29,660 nt of DNA from RGIG5299 sp045542315 (GTDB taxonomy: Bacteria; Bacillota; Clostridia; Oscillospirales; RGIG5299), in NCBI GenBank assembly GCA_045542315.1, contig JAZQKU010000046.1:1-29660 (forward strand), given 5' to 3'. Below, in pieces: positions 6,947-14,900 of the stretch. The notes below the pieces were generated by a model that saw nothing but the letters and a program-made list of their open reading frames with translations, made no database searches and was not told the DNA's origin. The translations under genes and the position numbers were made by a program. The stretch's first letter is position 1. Every line of letters starts with the position of its first letter.

Positions 6947-7259
6947 TCCCGTTGTAGGCTCTGAACAGGGCGGGATAAGACCTGTGCTCATAATACAAAA
7001 CGATGTTGGAAATAAATTCAGTCCAACTGTTATCGCGGCGGCGATAACGAGTCAGATAAATAAGGCGAAGCTGCCGACTCATATTGAAATATCAGCCGAG
7101 AAATACGGACTGCAAAAGGATTCCGTGGTGCTTCTTGAACAGATACGTACCCTCGATAAAAAGCGTCTCAAAGACAAAATGGGCCATTTGACAGACGAAG
7201 CGATGAAGTGTGTAAATGAGGCGCTGTTCATCTCGTTTGGCCTGATCGACAGATTTTAA
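6906..7259 (+). CDS. mazF: MazF/EndoA-type endoribonuclease toxin
   Basis: This sequence-specific mRNA interferase is about 117 residues, the usual length. The protein matches Bacillus EndoA closely: VKRGDIFYADLSPVVGSEQ, then GGIRPVLIIQNDVGN and AAITSQ. The expected catalytic Arg25 and Thr48 are both present when counted from the TTG at 6906. That start reproduces the family N-terminus. Starts further upstream would add a non-conserved extension. The TTG lies inside the upstream 62-residue ORF, so translation is probably coupled to it. In other Clostridia and Bacilli the gene is a type II toxin with an upstream antitoxin. No classical mazE is seen here. Confidence 0.93.
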   Translation: MTVKRGDIFYADLSPVVGSEQGGIRPVLIIQNDVGNKFSPTVIAAAITSQINKAKLPTHIEISAEKYGLQKDSVVLLEQIRTLDKKRLKDKMGHLTDEAMKCVNEALFISFGLIDRF

Positions 7260-7290
7260 AGTTAAAAAAGATAAAATTAAGGAGAAAGCA

Positions 7291-7848
7291 ATGAACAAGA
7301 CGTCAAAACTCATTACAGCAATATCTGCATCGGTATTACTCGTTGTTATGTCGTTTGCAATTATAATTTCCGCAAACGCCGAGCCCGGTGACGCAACCAA
7401 TCCTCTCATTACAAAGGATTATCTCGACAGCGTAGTTTCATCTCTCGTTGCGGAAAACAGCTCTCTTAAGGCAGAAATAGAGGACTTGAAATCACAGCTC
7501 GGAAACGATTCCGAAATATTTAACAGTGAAGAATTCAAAGCGGAAATTCAAAAAATGGTTGATGAGGCGCTTTCAGGCGTGAATACCGGATATCAGGCGG
7601 TTGAGCTTCCTATGGGGGCTACCGTAATGCTCGGTGAGGGAACAGAGGTAATTATAAGAACCGGAATAGTAAATGCTATTACTCCGAGCGCAACTGCGGG
7701 ACTTTACGATCTTACGGACGGCTCGGTGATCTCAAACAATGCAAGCGTAACGGCAGGACACTACATATTGGCAACAAGGACCGAGCGTGGCTTTAAGACC
7801 GCATCGGATTCGGTTGTTTTTATCCGCGGAGAATATACATTGTCATAA
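7291..7848 (+). CDS. Secreted or membrane-anchored coiled-coil protein of unknown function
   Basis: A 185-residue protein with an N-terminal signal sequence or anchor (about 8-30, ending ISANAE). A short heptad-like coiled coil follows (LVAENSSLKAEIEDLKSQL, about residues 51-69). The remaining beta-rich domain (YQAVELPMGATVMLGEGTEVIIRTG) resembles the small conserved C-terminal domain often seen in clostridial exported proteins. I do not recognise a family with confidence. The SD AAGGAGAAAG precedes ATG 7291. It follows mazF by 31 bp and may be co-transcribed with it. A hairpin follows the stop. Confidence 0.75.
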   Translation: MNKTSKLITAISASVLLVVMSFAIIISANAEPGDATNPLITKDYLDSVVSSLVAENSSLKAEIEDLKSQLGNDSEIFNSEEFKAEIQKMVDEALSGVNTGYQAVELPMGATVMLGEGTEVIIRTGIVNAITPSATAGLYDLTDGSVISNNASVTAGHYILATRTERGFKTASDSVVFIRGEYTLS

Positions 7849-7854
7849 AAAGCA

Positions 7855-7880
7855 GACCTTTGCAAAATGCAAAGGTCTTA
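7855..7880 (+). terminator. Hairpin terminator after the coiled-coil protein gene
   Basis: GACCTTTGCA (7855-7864) and TGCAAAGGTC (7868-7877) form a perfect 10-bp stem with a 3-nt loop. The T-tail is weak. Confidence 0.7.
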
Positions 7881-7895
7881 TCGCGTTAAAAAGCT

Positions 7896-7924
7896 TTGAC
7901 AAATCGTTGTTTATATAGTATAAT
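7896..7924 (+). promoter_or_regulatory. Consensus promoter of the glyA operon
   Basis: TTGACA (7896-7901), 17-bp spacer, TATAAT (7919-7924). It lies 30 bp upstream of the glyA start, so the leader is very short. Confidence 0.85.
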
Positions 7925-7954
7925 ATAATTATTAAAGTTAAAGGATGAAAAATT

Positions 7955-9196
7955 ATGCAAAGCAGTATTGATCTTATTAAGAAGTATGACAGTGAAGTGG
8001 CAGATGCTATTTCGGCAGAGCTTAACAGACAGAGAAATAACATCGAGCTCATTGCTTCGGAAAATATCGTTTCCGAGCCCGTAATGGCTGCAATGGGAAC
8101 GGTTCTTACAAACAAATATGCAGAGGGATATTCGGGTAAACGTTATTACGGCGGCTGCGGCTGTGTTGATATTGCAGAGGATATTGCAATAAAACGCGCA
8201 AAAGAGCTTTTCGGTGCAGAGCACGCAAACGTACAGCCTCATTCCGGCGCTCAGGCAAACCTTGCGGTGTTCTTCGCGTTTTTAAAGCCCGGCGATACCA
8301 TTTTGGGAATGAATCTCGCTCACGGCGGCCACCTTTCTCACGGCTCCCCCGTAAATATTTCGGGCTCTTATTTTAACGTTGTTTCCTACGGTGTTGATGA
8401 TGATACCAATACCATTGATTACGATAAGCTTCGCGAGGTTGCTTTAGAGTGCAAACCCAAGCTTATCCTTGCAGGCGCTTCCGCTTATCCGAGATTTATC
8501 GATTTCGAGAAATTTGCGGCAATAGCAAAAGAGGTCGGGGCAATATTTATGGTCGATATGGCTCATATTGCAGGTCTCGTTGCGGCAGGAGTTCATCCTT
8601 CGCCCGTGCCCTATGCCGACGTTGTTACCACTACCACTCACAAGACCTTGCGCGGCCCCAGAGGCGGTCTTATCCTTTGTAAAGAGGAGTATGCAAAGCA
8701 GATAGATAAAGCTGTTTTCCCCGGCATTCAGGGAGGTCCCTTGATGCACGTTATCGCATCAAAGGCGGTTTGCCTCGGCGAGGCGTTAAAACCCGAGTTC
8801 AAGGAATATCAGAAGCAGGTAGTAAAGAATGCAAAGCGTCTTGCTGACGGACTTCTTAACTACGGCTTCAAGCTCGTTTCGGGCGGTACCGACAACCATC
8901 TTATGCTTGTTGACCTCCGTCCCTTCAACATCACAGGTAAGGAGCTTAACAATCGCTTGGAAGAGGTAAACATTACCGTTAACAAGAATGCAATACCCAA
9001 CGATCCCGAAAAGCCCTTCGTAACCAGCGGTATCCGCATCGGTACTCCCGCAGTAACCACAAGAGGCTTCAAGGAAGAGGATATGGACGTTATTGCACGT
9101 CTTATCTACACCATGGCAAAGGAAGACTATGCAGAGCATATCGACGAGGTAAAGGCAGAGGTCAAGGCACTTTGCGATAAATATCCTTTATATTAA
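7955..9196 (+). CDS. glyA: Serine hydroxymethyltransferase
   Basis: This cytosolic PLP enzyme interconverts serine and glycine with transfer of the one-carbon unit to tetrahydrofolate. It has 413 residues, the normal bacterial length. Landmarks are LIASENIVS near residue 32, the KRYYGGC motif, the PHSGAQAN cofactor loop and the Schiff-base Lys230 in TTTTHKTLRGPRGG. The C-terminal RIGTPAVTTRG segment is also present. Leu codons are mainly CTT and the gene reads as highly expressed. A consensus promoter lies just upstream. rarA follows after 24 bp, so glyA is probably the first gene of a glyA-rarA-nth-pdxA transcript. Confidence 0.98.
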   Translation: MQSSIDLIKKYDSEVADAISAELNRQRNNIELIASENIVSEPVMAAMGTVLTNKYAEGYSGKRYYGGCGCVDIAEDIAIKRAKELFGAEHANVQPHSGAQANLAVFFAFLKPGDTILGMNLAHGGHLSHGSPVNISGSYFNVVSYGVDDDTNTIDYDKLREVALECKPKLILAGASAYPRFIDFEKFAAIAKEVGAIFMVDMAHIAGLVAAGVHPSPVPYADVVTTTTHKTLRGPRGGLILCKEEYAKQIDKAVFPGIQGGPLMHVIASKAVCLGEALKPEFKEYQKQVVKNAKRLADGLLNYGFKLVSGGTDNHLMLVDLRPFNITGKELNNRLEEVNITVNKNAIPNDPEKPFVTSGIRIGTPAVTTRGFKEEDMDVIARLIYTMAKEDYAEHIDEVKAEVKALCDKYPLY

Positions 9197-9220
9197 AAAT
9201 TAAAGTAAGGGGAGAGACTT

Positions 9221-10480
9221 ATGTCTTCACCGCTTGCAGTTAAAATGAGGCCCGACTGTTTAGAGAACGTAGTCGGGCAATCTCATTTAATAGGCAATGG
9301 TAAAATCTTAAATAAAATTCTCGAAAGCGGCAAAATACCAAATATGCTTTTCTACGGTCCCTCGGGCATCGGTAAAACAACGGTGGCAAAAATTCTTGCA
9401 GCAAAAACCGATATGACGTTTTTTGCGGTAAATGCAACGAATGCAGGCACAGCAGACCTGAAGGCGGTATTTTCGGAAATAGGAACGCTCGGTGCCGCAA
9501 AGGGAATACTTTTGTATCTTGATGAGATACAGTATCTCAATAAAAAACAGCAACAAACGCTTTTGGAATACATAGAAAACGGAGATATCACGCTTATTGC
9601 GTCAACTACCGAAAATCCCTATTTTTACGTCTATAACGCAATTCTTTCGCGTCTTACCGTCTTTGAATTCAAGCCGATAACTCCTTCGGAAATCGCAAAA
9701 GCAATCAAACGTGCAATTTCGCTTTATGAAAGTGATGAAAATGTAAGTGTTGAAATTTCCGAAGAGGACATTGAATACGTTTCCTATTCGGCGGGCGGAG
9801 ACGTGCGCAAGGCACTCAATGCAATAGAGCTCTCACTGCTTACGGCTACTGTAAAAGGAGAAACCTTAACAGTTAACAGCGACACGGTAAAGACCGTTGC
9901 GCAGAAAAGCTCTGAGCGCTACGACCGTGACGGCGACAGGCATTACGATATTTTGTCGGCATTTCAGAAGTCGATAAGAGGATCGGACGAGAACGCAGCT
10001 CTTTATTACCTTGCACTGCTTATCGGTGCGGGCGATTTACCTTCTATTTGCAGAAGGCTTCTCGTAATTGCTGCGGAGGATATAGGCCTTGCTTATCCGC
10101 AAGCGATTTCTATAGTAAAATCATGCGTTGATTCGGCGCTTCAGCTCGGATTCCCCGAAGCACGCATTCCTTTGGCAGAGGCAGTTATACTGCTTGCAAC
10201 AGCACCTAAATCAAACTCTGCAATTTGCGCGATTGATGCCGCCTTGGCAGACAGCCGTTCATCACTTTGCGATATTCCTGCCCATTTAAAAGACTCACAT
10301 TACTCCGGAAGCAAAAAGCTCGGCCACGGCATTTCCTATAAATATCCCCACGATTTTCCCAATCATTACACAAAACAGCAATATTTGCCCGATGAGCTTA
10401 AGAATAAGAAATATTACGAGTTCGGGAATAATAAAACGGAACAGCTTGCAAAAGCCTATTGGGACGAGATAAAGAAATGA
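9221..10480 (+). CDS. rarA: Replication-associated recombination protein A (AAA+ ATPase)
   Basis: RarA/MgsA is a RuvB/clamp-loader-like AAA+ ATPase that acts at stalled replication forks. The 419-residue protein opens with the family signature (PLAVKMRPDCLENVVGQSHLIG). Walker A is GPSGIGKTT (46-54) and Walker B is LLYLDEIQ with Asp101 and Glu102. The sensor-1 region is STTENPYF, and the RarA-specific C-terminal segment YLALLIGAGDLPSICRRL...EDIGLAYP follows, ending in SYKYPHDFPNHY. The SD AAGGGGAGAG precedes ATG 9221. The stop overlaps the nth start by 4 bp (ATGA), indicating translational coupling. Confidence 0.97.
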   Translation: MSSPLAVKMRPDCLENVVGQSHLIGNGKILNKILESGKIPNMLFYGPSGIGKTTVAKILAAKTDMTFFAVNATNAGTADLKAVFSEIGTLGAAKGILLYLDEIQYLNKKQQQTLLEYIENGDITLIASTTENPYFYVYNAILSRLTVFEFKPITPSEIAKAIKRAISLYESDENVSVEISEEDIEYVSYSAGGDVRKALNAIELSLLTATVKGETLTVNSDTVKTVAQKSSERYDRDGDRHYDILSAFQKSIRGSDENAALYYLALLIGAGDLPSICRRLLVIAAEDIGLAYPQAISIVKSCVDSALQLGFPEARIPLAEAVILLATAPKSNSAICAIDAALADSRSSLCDIPAHLKDSHYSGSKKLGHGISYKYPHDFPNHYTKQQYLPDELKNKKYYEFGNNKTEQLAKAYWDEIKK

Positions 10481-11106
10481 GAAAGACCGAAAAAGTTAAA
10501 ATAATAATAGAAAAGCTTACCGAAATCTATCCTGACCCCAAATGCGCTCTTAACTTTTTAAGTGGAATCGAACTTTTGGTTGCAACCCGTCTTTCTGCGC
10601 AGTGTACGGATAAGCGAGTAAACGAGGTAACACCTGCGCTTTTTGAAAAATATCCTTCAATCGAGGCCTTTGCCGATGCAGACCTTTCCGAGCTTGAGGA
10701 GATAATCCGACCCTGCGGATTTTTCAGGGATAAAGCGAAGAGCATCAAGGAGTTTTCGTCAAAAATCTTAAGTGATTTTTCCGGAAGGGTTCCCGATAAT
10801 ATCGATGATCTTATAACGCTTCCCGGCGTAGGCAGAAAAACCGCAAATTTGATAGTAGGCGAGCTTTACGGCGGCGAGGCATACATTTGCGATACCCATT
10901 GTATTCGACTTTCAAACCGTTTTGGGCTTACCGAAAGTAAGGATCCTGCCGTTGTTGAAAGGGATCTCCGCAAAATAGTAAAACCTGAGGATTCTCTTCA
11001 TTTTTGTCATAGATTTGTTCAATACGGCAGAGATGTTTGCACGGCAAGAAATCCCAAATGTCAATGCTGTGTTCTGAAGGACGTTTGCGAGGAAAAAAGA
11101 AAATGA
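10477..11106 (+). CDS. nth: Endonuclease III (DNA glycosylase/AP lyase)
   Basis: This base-excision repair enzyme removes oxidised pyrimidines and cleaves the AP site. It has 209 residues, the usual length. The helix-hairpin-helix LPGVGRKTA carries the catalytic Lys121, and the general Asp139 lies in CDTHCIRLSNRFG. The [4Fe-4S] motif C-x6-C-x2-C-x5-C is intact near the C-terminus (CTARNPKCQCCVLKDVC). The ATG at 10477 overlaps the rarA stop (ATGA) and gives the normal N-terminus. Upstream in-frame starts lie within rarA. The gene ends in another ATGA overlap with pdxA. Confidence 0.97.
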   Translation: MRKTEKVKIIIEKLTEIYPDPKCALNFLSGIELLVATRLSAQCTDKRVNEVTPALFEKYPSIEAFADADLSELEEIIRPCGFFRDKAKSIKEFSSKILSDFSGRVPDNIDDLITLPGVGRKTANLIVGELYGGEAYICDTHCIRLSNRFGLTESKDPAVVERDLRKIVKPEDSLHFCHRFVQYGRDVCTARNPKCQCCVLKDVCEEKRK

Positions 11107-12044
11107 GCAGAGTTATTATCACCGAGGGCGATCCCGCAGGTGTAGGAAGAGAAATAATTTTAAAGGCTCTTGCCGATAAAGAGGTAAGGTCTGCCGCAAA
11201 CCCCATAATAGCAGGATCACGAGAGGATTTTGAAGAAACCTTTGAGTTGCTTTTGGAGCGCGGAATACTGAAAGAAAAATTTGAACTTGACTATTTGAAC
11301 TGTAACCCCAAATATCTTGGTAAAGTCGGGGAGATAAACGGCGATGCAGGAAGATACGCATTCAATTCGATTAAATCGGCGTCAGAGCTTATTAAAGAGG
11401 GAAAGGCAAGGAATATGGCAACCGCGCCGATAAATAAGCAGTCTTTAAAGGCCGGCGGCGTGCCGTTTATCGGTCACACCGAAATTCTTGCTTCTCTTAC
11501 CGAAAGCTATGATCCTCTTACCGTTTTTGAAACGGGAAATTTGAGGATATTCTTTTTCACACGCCATATTGCATTTGCCGATATTTCAAGCCGTATCAAA
11601 GAGGAAAAGCTCGTTGAATTTATAAAACGAGTCGATAAAGCGAACCGGGCGCTTTCCGAGTCGGAATCCCCTATGGCAGTGGCAGCGCTTAACCCACACG
11701 GCGGCGACGGCGGTATTATGGGAAAAAACGAGGAATCGGAAATCAAAGCGGCTGTAAAGCGTGCTGTAGCTGAAAATATTAACGTTTTGGGGCCTGTTCC
11801 TGCCGACAGTGTTTTTTACGAATGTCTTATCGGTAAATATTCGGCGGTGCTTTCGCTTTATCACGACCAAGGTCACATTGCGGCAAAGACGCTTGACTTT
11901 AACGGCACTATCTCTTTGACGGCAGGTTTGCCGTTTTTGCGCACAAGCCCCGATCACGGCACGGCGTTTGATATAGCCGGCAAGGGAATTGCAAACGAAA
12001 AAGCAATGAAGCTTGCTATAATGCGTGCAACAACGGCAAAATAA
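11103..12044 (+). CDS. pdxA: PdxA-family 4-hydroxythreonine-4-phosphate dehydrogenase
   Basis: This metal- and NAD-dependent dehydrogenase of the isocitrate/isopropylmalate dehydrogenase superfamily has 313 residues. Family motifs are the N-terminal TEGDPAGVGREI, the APINK segment, GHTE, the metal-binding HDQGH and the C-terminal TSPDHGTAFDIAGKG. In vitamin B6 synthesis PdxA oxidises 4-phosphohydroxy-threonine. The PdxA2 branch acts on 4-phospho-D-threonate or D-erythronate. No pdxJ or four-carbon-acid kinase is nearby, so I cannot choose between the two. The ATG at 11103 overlaps the nth stop by 4 bp, and a strong terminator follows. It is the last gene of the glyA-led run; its product may support PLP-dependent GlyA. 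Confidence 0.92.
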   Translation: MSRVIITEGDPAGVGREIILKALADKEVRSAANPIIAGSREDFEETFELLLERGILKEKFELDYLNCNPKYLGKVGEINGDAGRYAFNSIKSASELIKEGKARNMATAPINKQSLKAGGVPFIGHTEILASLTESYDPLTVFETGNLRIFFFTRHIAFADISSRIKEEKLVEFIKRVDKANRALSESESPMAVAALNPHGGDGGIMGKNEESEIKAAVKRAVAENINVLGPVPADSVFYECLIGKYSAVLSLYHDQGHIAAKTLDFNGTISLTAGLPFLRTSPDHGTAFDIAGKGIANEKAMKLAIMRATTAK

Positions 12045-12061
12045 ATTATTAACGGATAACG

Positions 12062-12094
12062 AAAAAACGGACAGATAAAATCTGTCCGTTTTTT
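12062..12094. terminator. Bidirectional terminator after pdxA (copy 1 of a paired terminator)
   Basis: Perfect 14-base arms (AAAAAACGGACAGA 12062-12075; TCTGTCCGTTTTTT 12081-12094) enclose the loop TAAAA. A near-identical copy with a reverse-complemented loop lies at 14817-14849. Confidence 0.92.
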
Positions 12095-12149
12095 ACATTT
12101 TATATGAATGCCTTAATTTAGATGTAAAATTGACTTATATAAAAAACTA

Positions 12150-12178
12150 TTGAAATTAACATAATTATATGTTATAAT
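12150..12178 (+). promoter_or_regulatory. Promoter of the surface-protein cassette
   Basis: TTGAAA (12150-12155) and TATAAT (12173-12178) are spaced 17 bp. Transcription would start near 12185, leaving an untranslated leader of about 209 nt. Confidence 0.75.
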
Positions 12179-12184
12179 AAAAAT

Positions 12185-12393
12185 GCCAAATCATATTAAA
12201 TAAACTGTGAAAAACTTACAAAGGGTGAATTATACCCTTTTGTGCTTATACCTTGAATTTGATAAAAACGCAAATTCCATTGGTGTGAGTACATAAAGTT
12301 TTTCATATCAAATATGGTTTGGCGACTATCGGAGCTTGCGTTTTTTAGCGGCTGCTTCGGTAGCCGCTTTTTAAATTTAAGGAGGTAAAGATT
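12185..12393 (+). promoter_or_regulatory. Structured 5' leader with internal terminator; candidate attenuator or riboswitch
   Basis: Three elements are visible. The first is a hairpin with arms ACAAAGGGT (12218-12226) and ACCCTTTTGT (12234-12243, one bulge). The second is a long stem with perfect 10-base arms AAAAACGCAA (12264-12273) and TTGCGTTTTT (12336-12345), enclosing 62 nt. The third is a classic terminator hairpin with a TTCG tetraloop (12347-12355 with 12360-12368) and five Ts, ending only about 20 bp before the SD AAGGAGG. A terminator between promoter and start codon implies regulated read-through. I compared it from memory with the TPP, SAM, cobalamin, c-di-GMP-I/II, glycine, ZTP and T-box cores and found no match. 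Confidence 0.6.
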
Positions 12394-14064
12394 ATGACAA
12401 ACAACAAAATGAACAAAAGGCTTATGCGTTTAGGCTCACTTTTACTGTGTTTTACTTTAATTTTGCCGATGTTTGTTTTTTCGGCACATGCTGAAGCCAC
12501 GGCTTTTGCCGGAGGAAGCGGAACGCAGGCTGATCCTTACCTTATTGAAACGAAGGAACAGCTAAATAACGTGAGAAACTATCTTGACGCTCATTTTAAG
12601 CTTATTTCCGATATTGAGTTTACCGCGGCCGATTTTGCCTCGGACGGCGCATTTTATAATGATGGCAAGGGCTGGGCGCCGATTGGTGATTCATACGTTA
12701 ATAAATTTACAGGTGTATTTGACGGTAACGGCCACGTAATTAAGAATTTGAAGATAAATTATATTAACGTTGATGATTACGATACTATATGCTACGGAAC
12801 ATTCGGATATATTGAAAATGCTACCGTTAAAAACCTCGGTATCATTGATTCGCATATCGAAGTAGTAACAGCTTCTTCTACTGTTGGAGCTATTGCAGGA
12901 TATATGAATAATTCAACAATAGAAAACTGCTACAGTACGGGAAAGGTTTCATCTTACTTTTCAGTTGGTGGAATCGTGGGTAGCGGATCGGGTACGATAT
13001 CCAGCTGCTATAATGCGTGTGAGGTTTCGGGCGCTATGGCACATAACGGCGGCATTGCAGGACATTTTGCTGGAACTGTAAAGGAATGCTACAATATTGG
13101 CAACGTTCACGGCGTATCTTATACGGCAGGAGGAATAGTCGGTGAGTTGTCAAGCGGCACTGTTTTAAATTGCTATAACAATGGAGAAATAAAAATAGAT
13201 GATTCGGATTTTGATGCTTATGCCGGTGGAATAGTCGGTTGCGGATATGACAGTATGGTGACTGCTTGCTACAATATTGGTAACGTTACAGCTATGGATA
13301 GCAGTGACCATGCGGGCGGTATTATCGGATTTATAGATAACCATTACAATATTACCACAGCAAATTGCTATTATTCCGATTCCGTTTCACGGGGCGTTGG
13401 CAATAAAGAAACTTCAAATTGTAAAAAAAGCACTATCGATGCAATGAAAAAGAAAGCGACCTTTGAAGGATTTGATTTTGAAAAAGTATGGTTTATTAAC
13501 ACAAACGGCGAATATCTTTTCCCGCAACTGAGAAACAATTCAACAGATATTCCCGAAAGAACGCTTACCTCAATCAGCGTTACAAAGCCTACGAAGCTCA
13601 CCTATCTTGAAGGAGAAAGCTTCGATACTAAGGGAATGAATGTTACTGCAAATTATGATAACGGAGATTCCGAGAAGGTAACGGGTTACACAGTAAGCGG
13701 TTTCAACTCAACCACTGGCAAAAAAACGATTACGGTATCATATAACGGTAAGACGGCAACCTTTACCGTAACGGTAGAGGCAAAGCCCGCTTCGAGTGAG
13801 GCACAAAGCGAGCCTCCCGTTTCAAGCACTGAGCCTCCCGCAAGCTCGGAGACCGGTTCTTCTGAGGCTGATTCTTCCGAAACACCCGATAACAGCTCGG
13901 CAGTTGATAACCTAAGCTCAGAAATAAATTCTTCGGAGCTTGAATCGTCAATCGTCAACGATGAAAATAATAACATTTTCAATTCTGCTTGGCTCTACGT
14001 TATCGTTGCGATATCTGTTGTAATAGGTGTGACTGTCGGAATTGTTTTGAAGAAGAAAAAGTAA
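12394..14064 (+). CDS. GLUG-repeat surface protein with Ig-like domain and C-terminal anchor
   Basis: A 556-residue exported protein. A signal peptide (about 1-34, ending SAHAEA) leads into a GSGTQADPYLI beta-helix start module. About six GLUG-type repeats (GGIVGxxSGTVxxCYNxG pattern, roughly residues 167-320) follow, then a bacterial Ig-like (Big_3) domain (about 390-468; LTYLEGESFDTKGM...GKKTITVSYNGKTATFTVTV). A Ser/Glu/Pro-rich stalk precedes a single C-terminal membrane helix and a KKKK tail. There is no LPxTG motif, so it appears to be held by the membrane helix. GLUG repeats are commonly found in adhesin-like proteins; the ligand is unknown. ATG 12394 follows AAGGAGG with 8-bp spacing. 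Expression is probably set by the terminator-bearing leader. The membrane-protein gene 45 bp downstream is likely in the same transcript. Confidence 0.87.
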   Translation: MTNNKMNKRLMRLGSLLLCFTLILPMFVFSAHAEATAFAGGSGTQADPYLIETKEQLNNVRNYLDAHFKLISDIEFTAADFASDGAFYNDGKGWAPIGDSYVNKFTGVFDGNGHVIKNLKINYINVDDYDTICYGTFGYIENATVKNLGIIDSHIEVVTASSTVGAIAGYMNNSTIENCYSTGKVSSYFSVGGIVGSGSGTISSCYNACEVSGAMAHNGGIAGHFAGTVKECYNIGNVHGVSYTAGGIVGELSSGTVLNCYNNGEIKIDDSDFDAYAGGIVGCGYDSMVTACYNIGNVTAMDSSDHAGGIIGFIDNHYNITTANCYYSDSVSRGVGNKETSNCKKSTIDAMKKKATFEGFDFEKVWFINTNGEYLFPQLRNNSTDIPERTLTSISVTKPTKLTYLEGESFDTKGMNVTANYDNGDSEKVTGYTVSGFNSTTGKKTITVSYNGKTATFTVTVEAKPASSEAQSEPPVSSTEPPASSETGSSEADSSETPDNSSAVDNLSSEINSSELESSIVNDENNNIFNSAWLYVIVAISVVIGVTVGIVLKKKK

Positions 14065-14109
14065 TTCGTGGCTACAGGTAGAACCTGACAGAGATCAGAA
14101 GGTGATAAA

Positions 14110-14811
14110 TTGAAAAAAGCCATAAAAATTTCAATGATCGCTTCGGGAACGGTACCGTTGATTTTGTATTTTGTTACAATTCCTTTGCGAAATGTGGTTT
14201 ACGGTCTTGTCGGCAATGAAATATTTGCACCGCTCTTTATAAAACAGGCTGCAACTTTTATTTATAATTATGAGATTCCGTTGTTGCTGTTTTTCGGAGC
14301 CTTTTCAGGATATTTTATACTACTTTATTTGATTTATAAAAAACTGTCGAATAAAAAAGCACCATACCTGTTTATCGCAGGAGAAGCTTTTCTTGTTTCA
14401 TTTTCGTGTGTAATACAAGTAATTTCTTCAATGATGTTTTTTACTCCTTTTAAAATATTTACTTTTGTATTGTCGATTGCAATAGTTTTATTTTCATTGT
14501 GGAGAATAGACAATCACATTTTCGGCAAAACAAAAATTACAGAAACAGTGATAGCAACGGTAAAAAAGCTTGGATATTACGTTTTGACGGTCATCATTCC
14601 CGCAATAATGATAAAAGCTTTATATTTTGTATTTTACGAAATTTTGTTAGCTGAACAAGCCTACGGTCATATCGTTTGGTTGAATAAGATATATCTGTTA
14701 ATAACAGTATTATCAACAGCCATTGGTTGGGTATTGCTTGCAGTTACCGATCTCTATCCGAGAATGGTCGAAAAAATACTTTTAAAAAGAAAAGACTGTA
14801 TTACGCAATAA
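14110..14811 (+). CDS. Polytopic membrane protein of unknown function
   Basis: A 233-residue protein with about six predicted membrane segments (near residues 9-28, 54-76, 86-110, 113-132, 153-177 and 190-212). Charged loops include KKLSNKKA and FGKTKITE. I do not recognise a family. The start is a TTG at 14110 with GAAGGTGAT upstream; the frame has no good earlier start. Base composition is noticeably more AT-rich than the metabolic genes. It sits 45 bp after the GLUG surface protein and just before a shared terminator, so the two may form a small surface operon. Confidence 0.75.
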   Translation: MKKAIKISMIASGTVPLILYFVTIPLRNVVYGLVGNEIFAPLFIKQAATFIYNYEIPLLLFFGAFSGYFILLYLIYKKLSNKKAPYLFIAGEAFLVSFSCVIQVISSMMFFTPFKIFTFVLSIAIVLFSLWRIDNHIFGKTKITETVIATVKKLGYYVLTVIIPAIMIKALYFVFYEILLAEQAYGHIVWLNKIYLLITVLSTAIGWVLLAVTDLYPRMVEKILLKRKDCITQ

Positions 14812-14816
14812 TAACG

Positions 14817-14849
14817 AAAAAACGGACAGATTTTATCTGTCCGTTTTTT
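14817..14849. terminator. Bidirectional terminator between convergent membrane-protein genes (copy 2)
   Basis: The same 14-base arms as at 12062-12094 enclose the loop TTTTA, the reverse complement of the first copy's TAAAA. The outer left flank ATAACG is shared in the same orientation. A/T-tracts on both sides allow termination of both converging transcripts. Confidence 0.9.
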
Positions 14850-14900
14850 ATTTAAAATCAAGAAAATACAAATGACCGGTCCATCTTCGCTGCAGAATTA

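Noticed and set aside
12185..12345. c-di-GMP riboswitch of class I or II
   Set aside because: The class I core (GCAAACC...GACGCAAAGC) and the class II pseudoknot sequences are not present.
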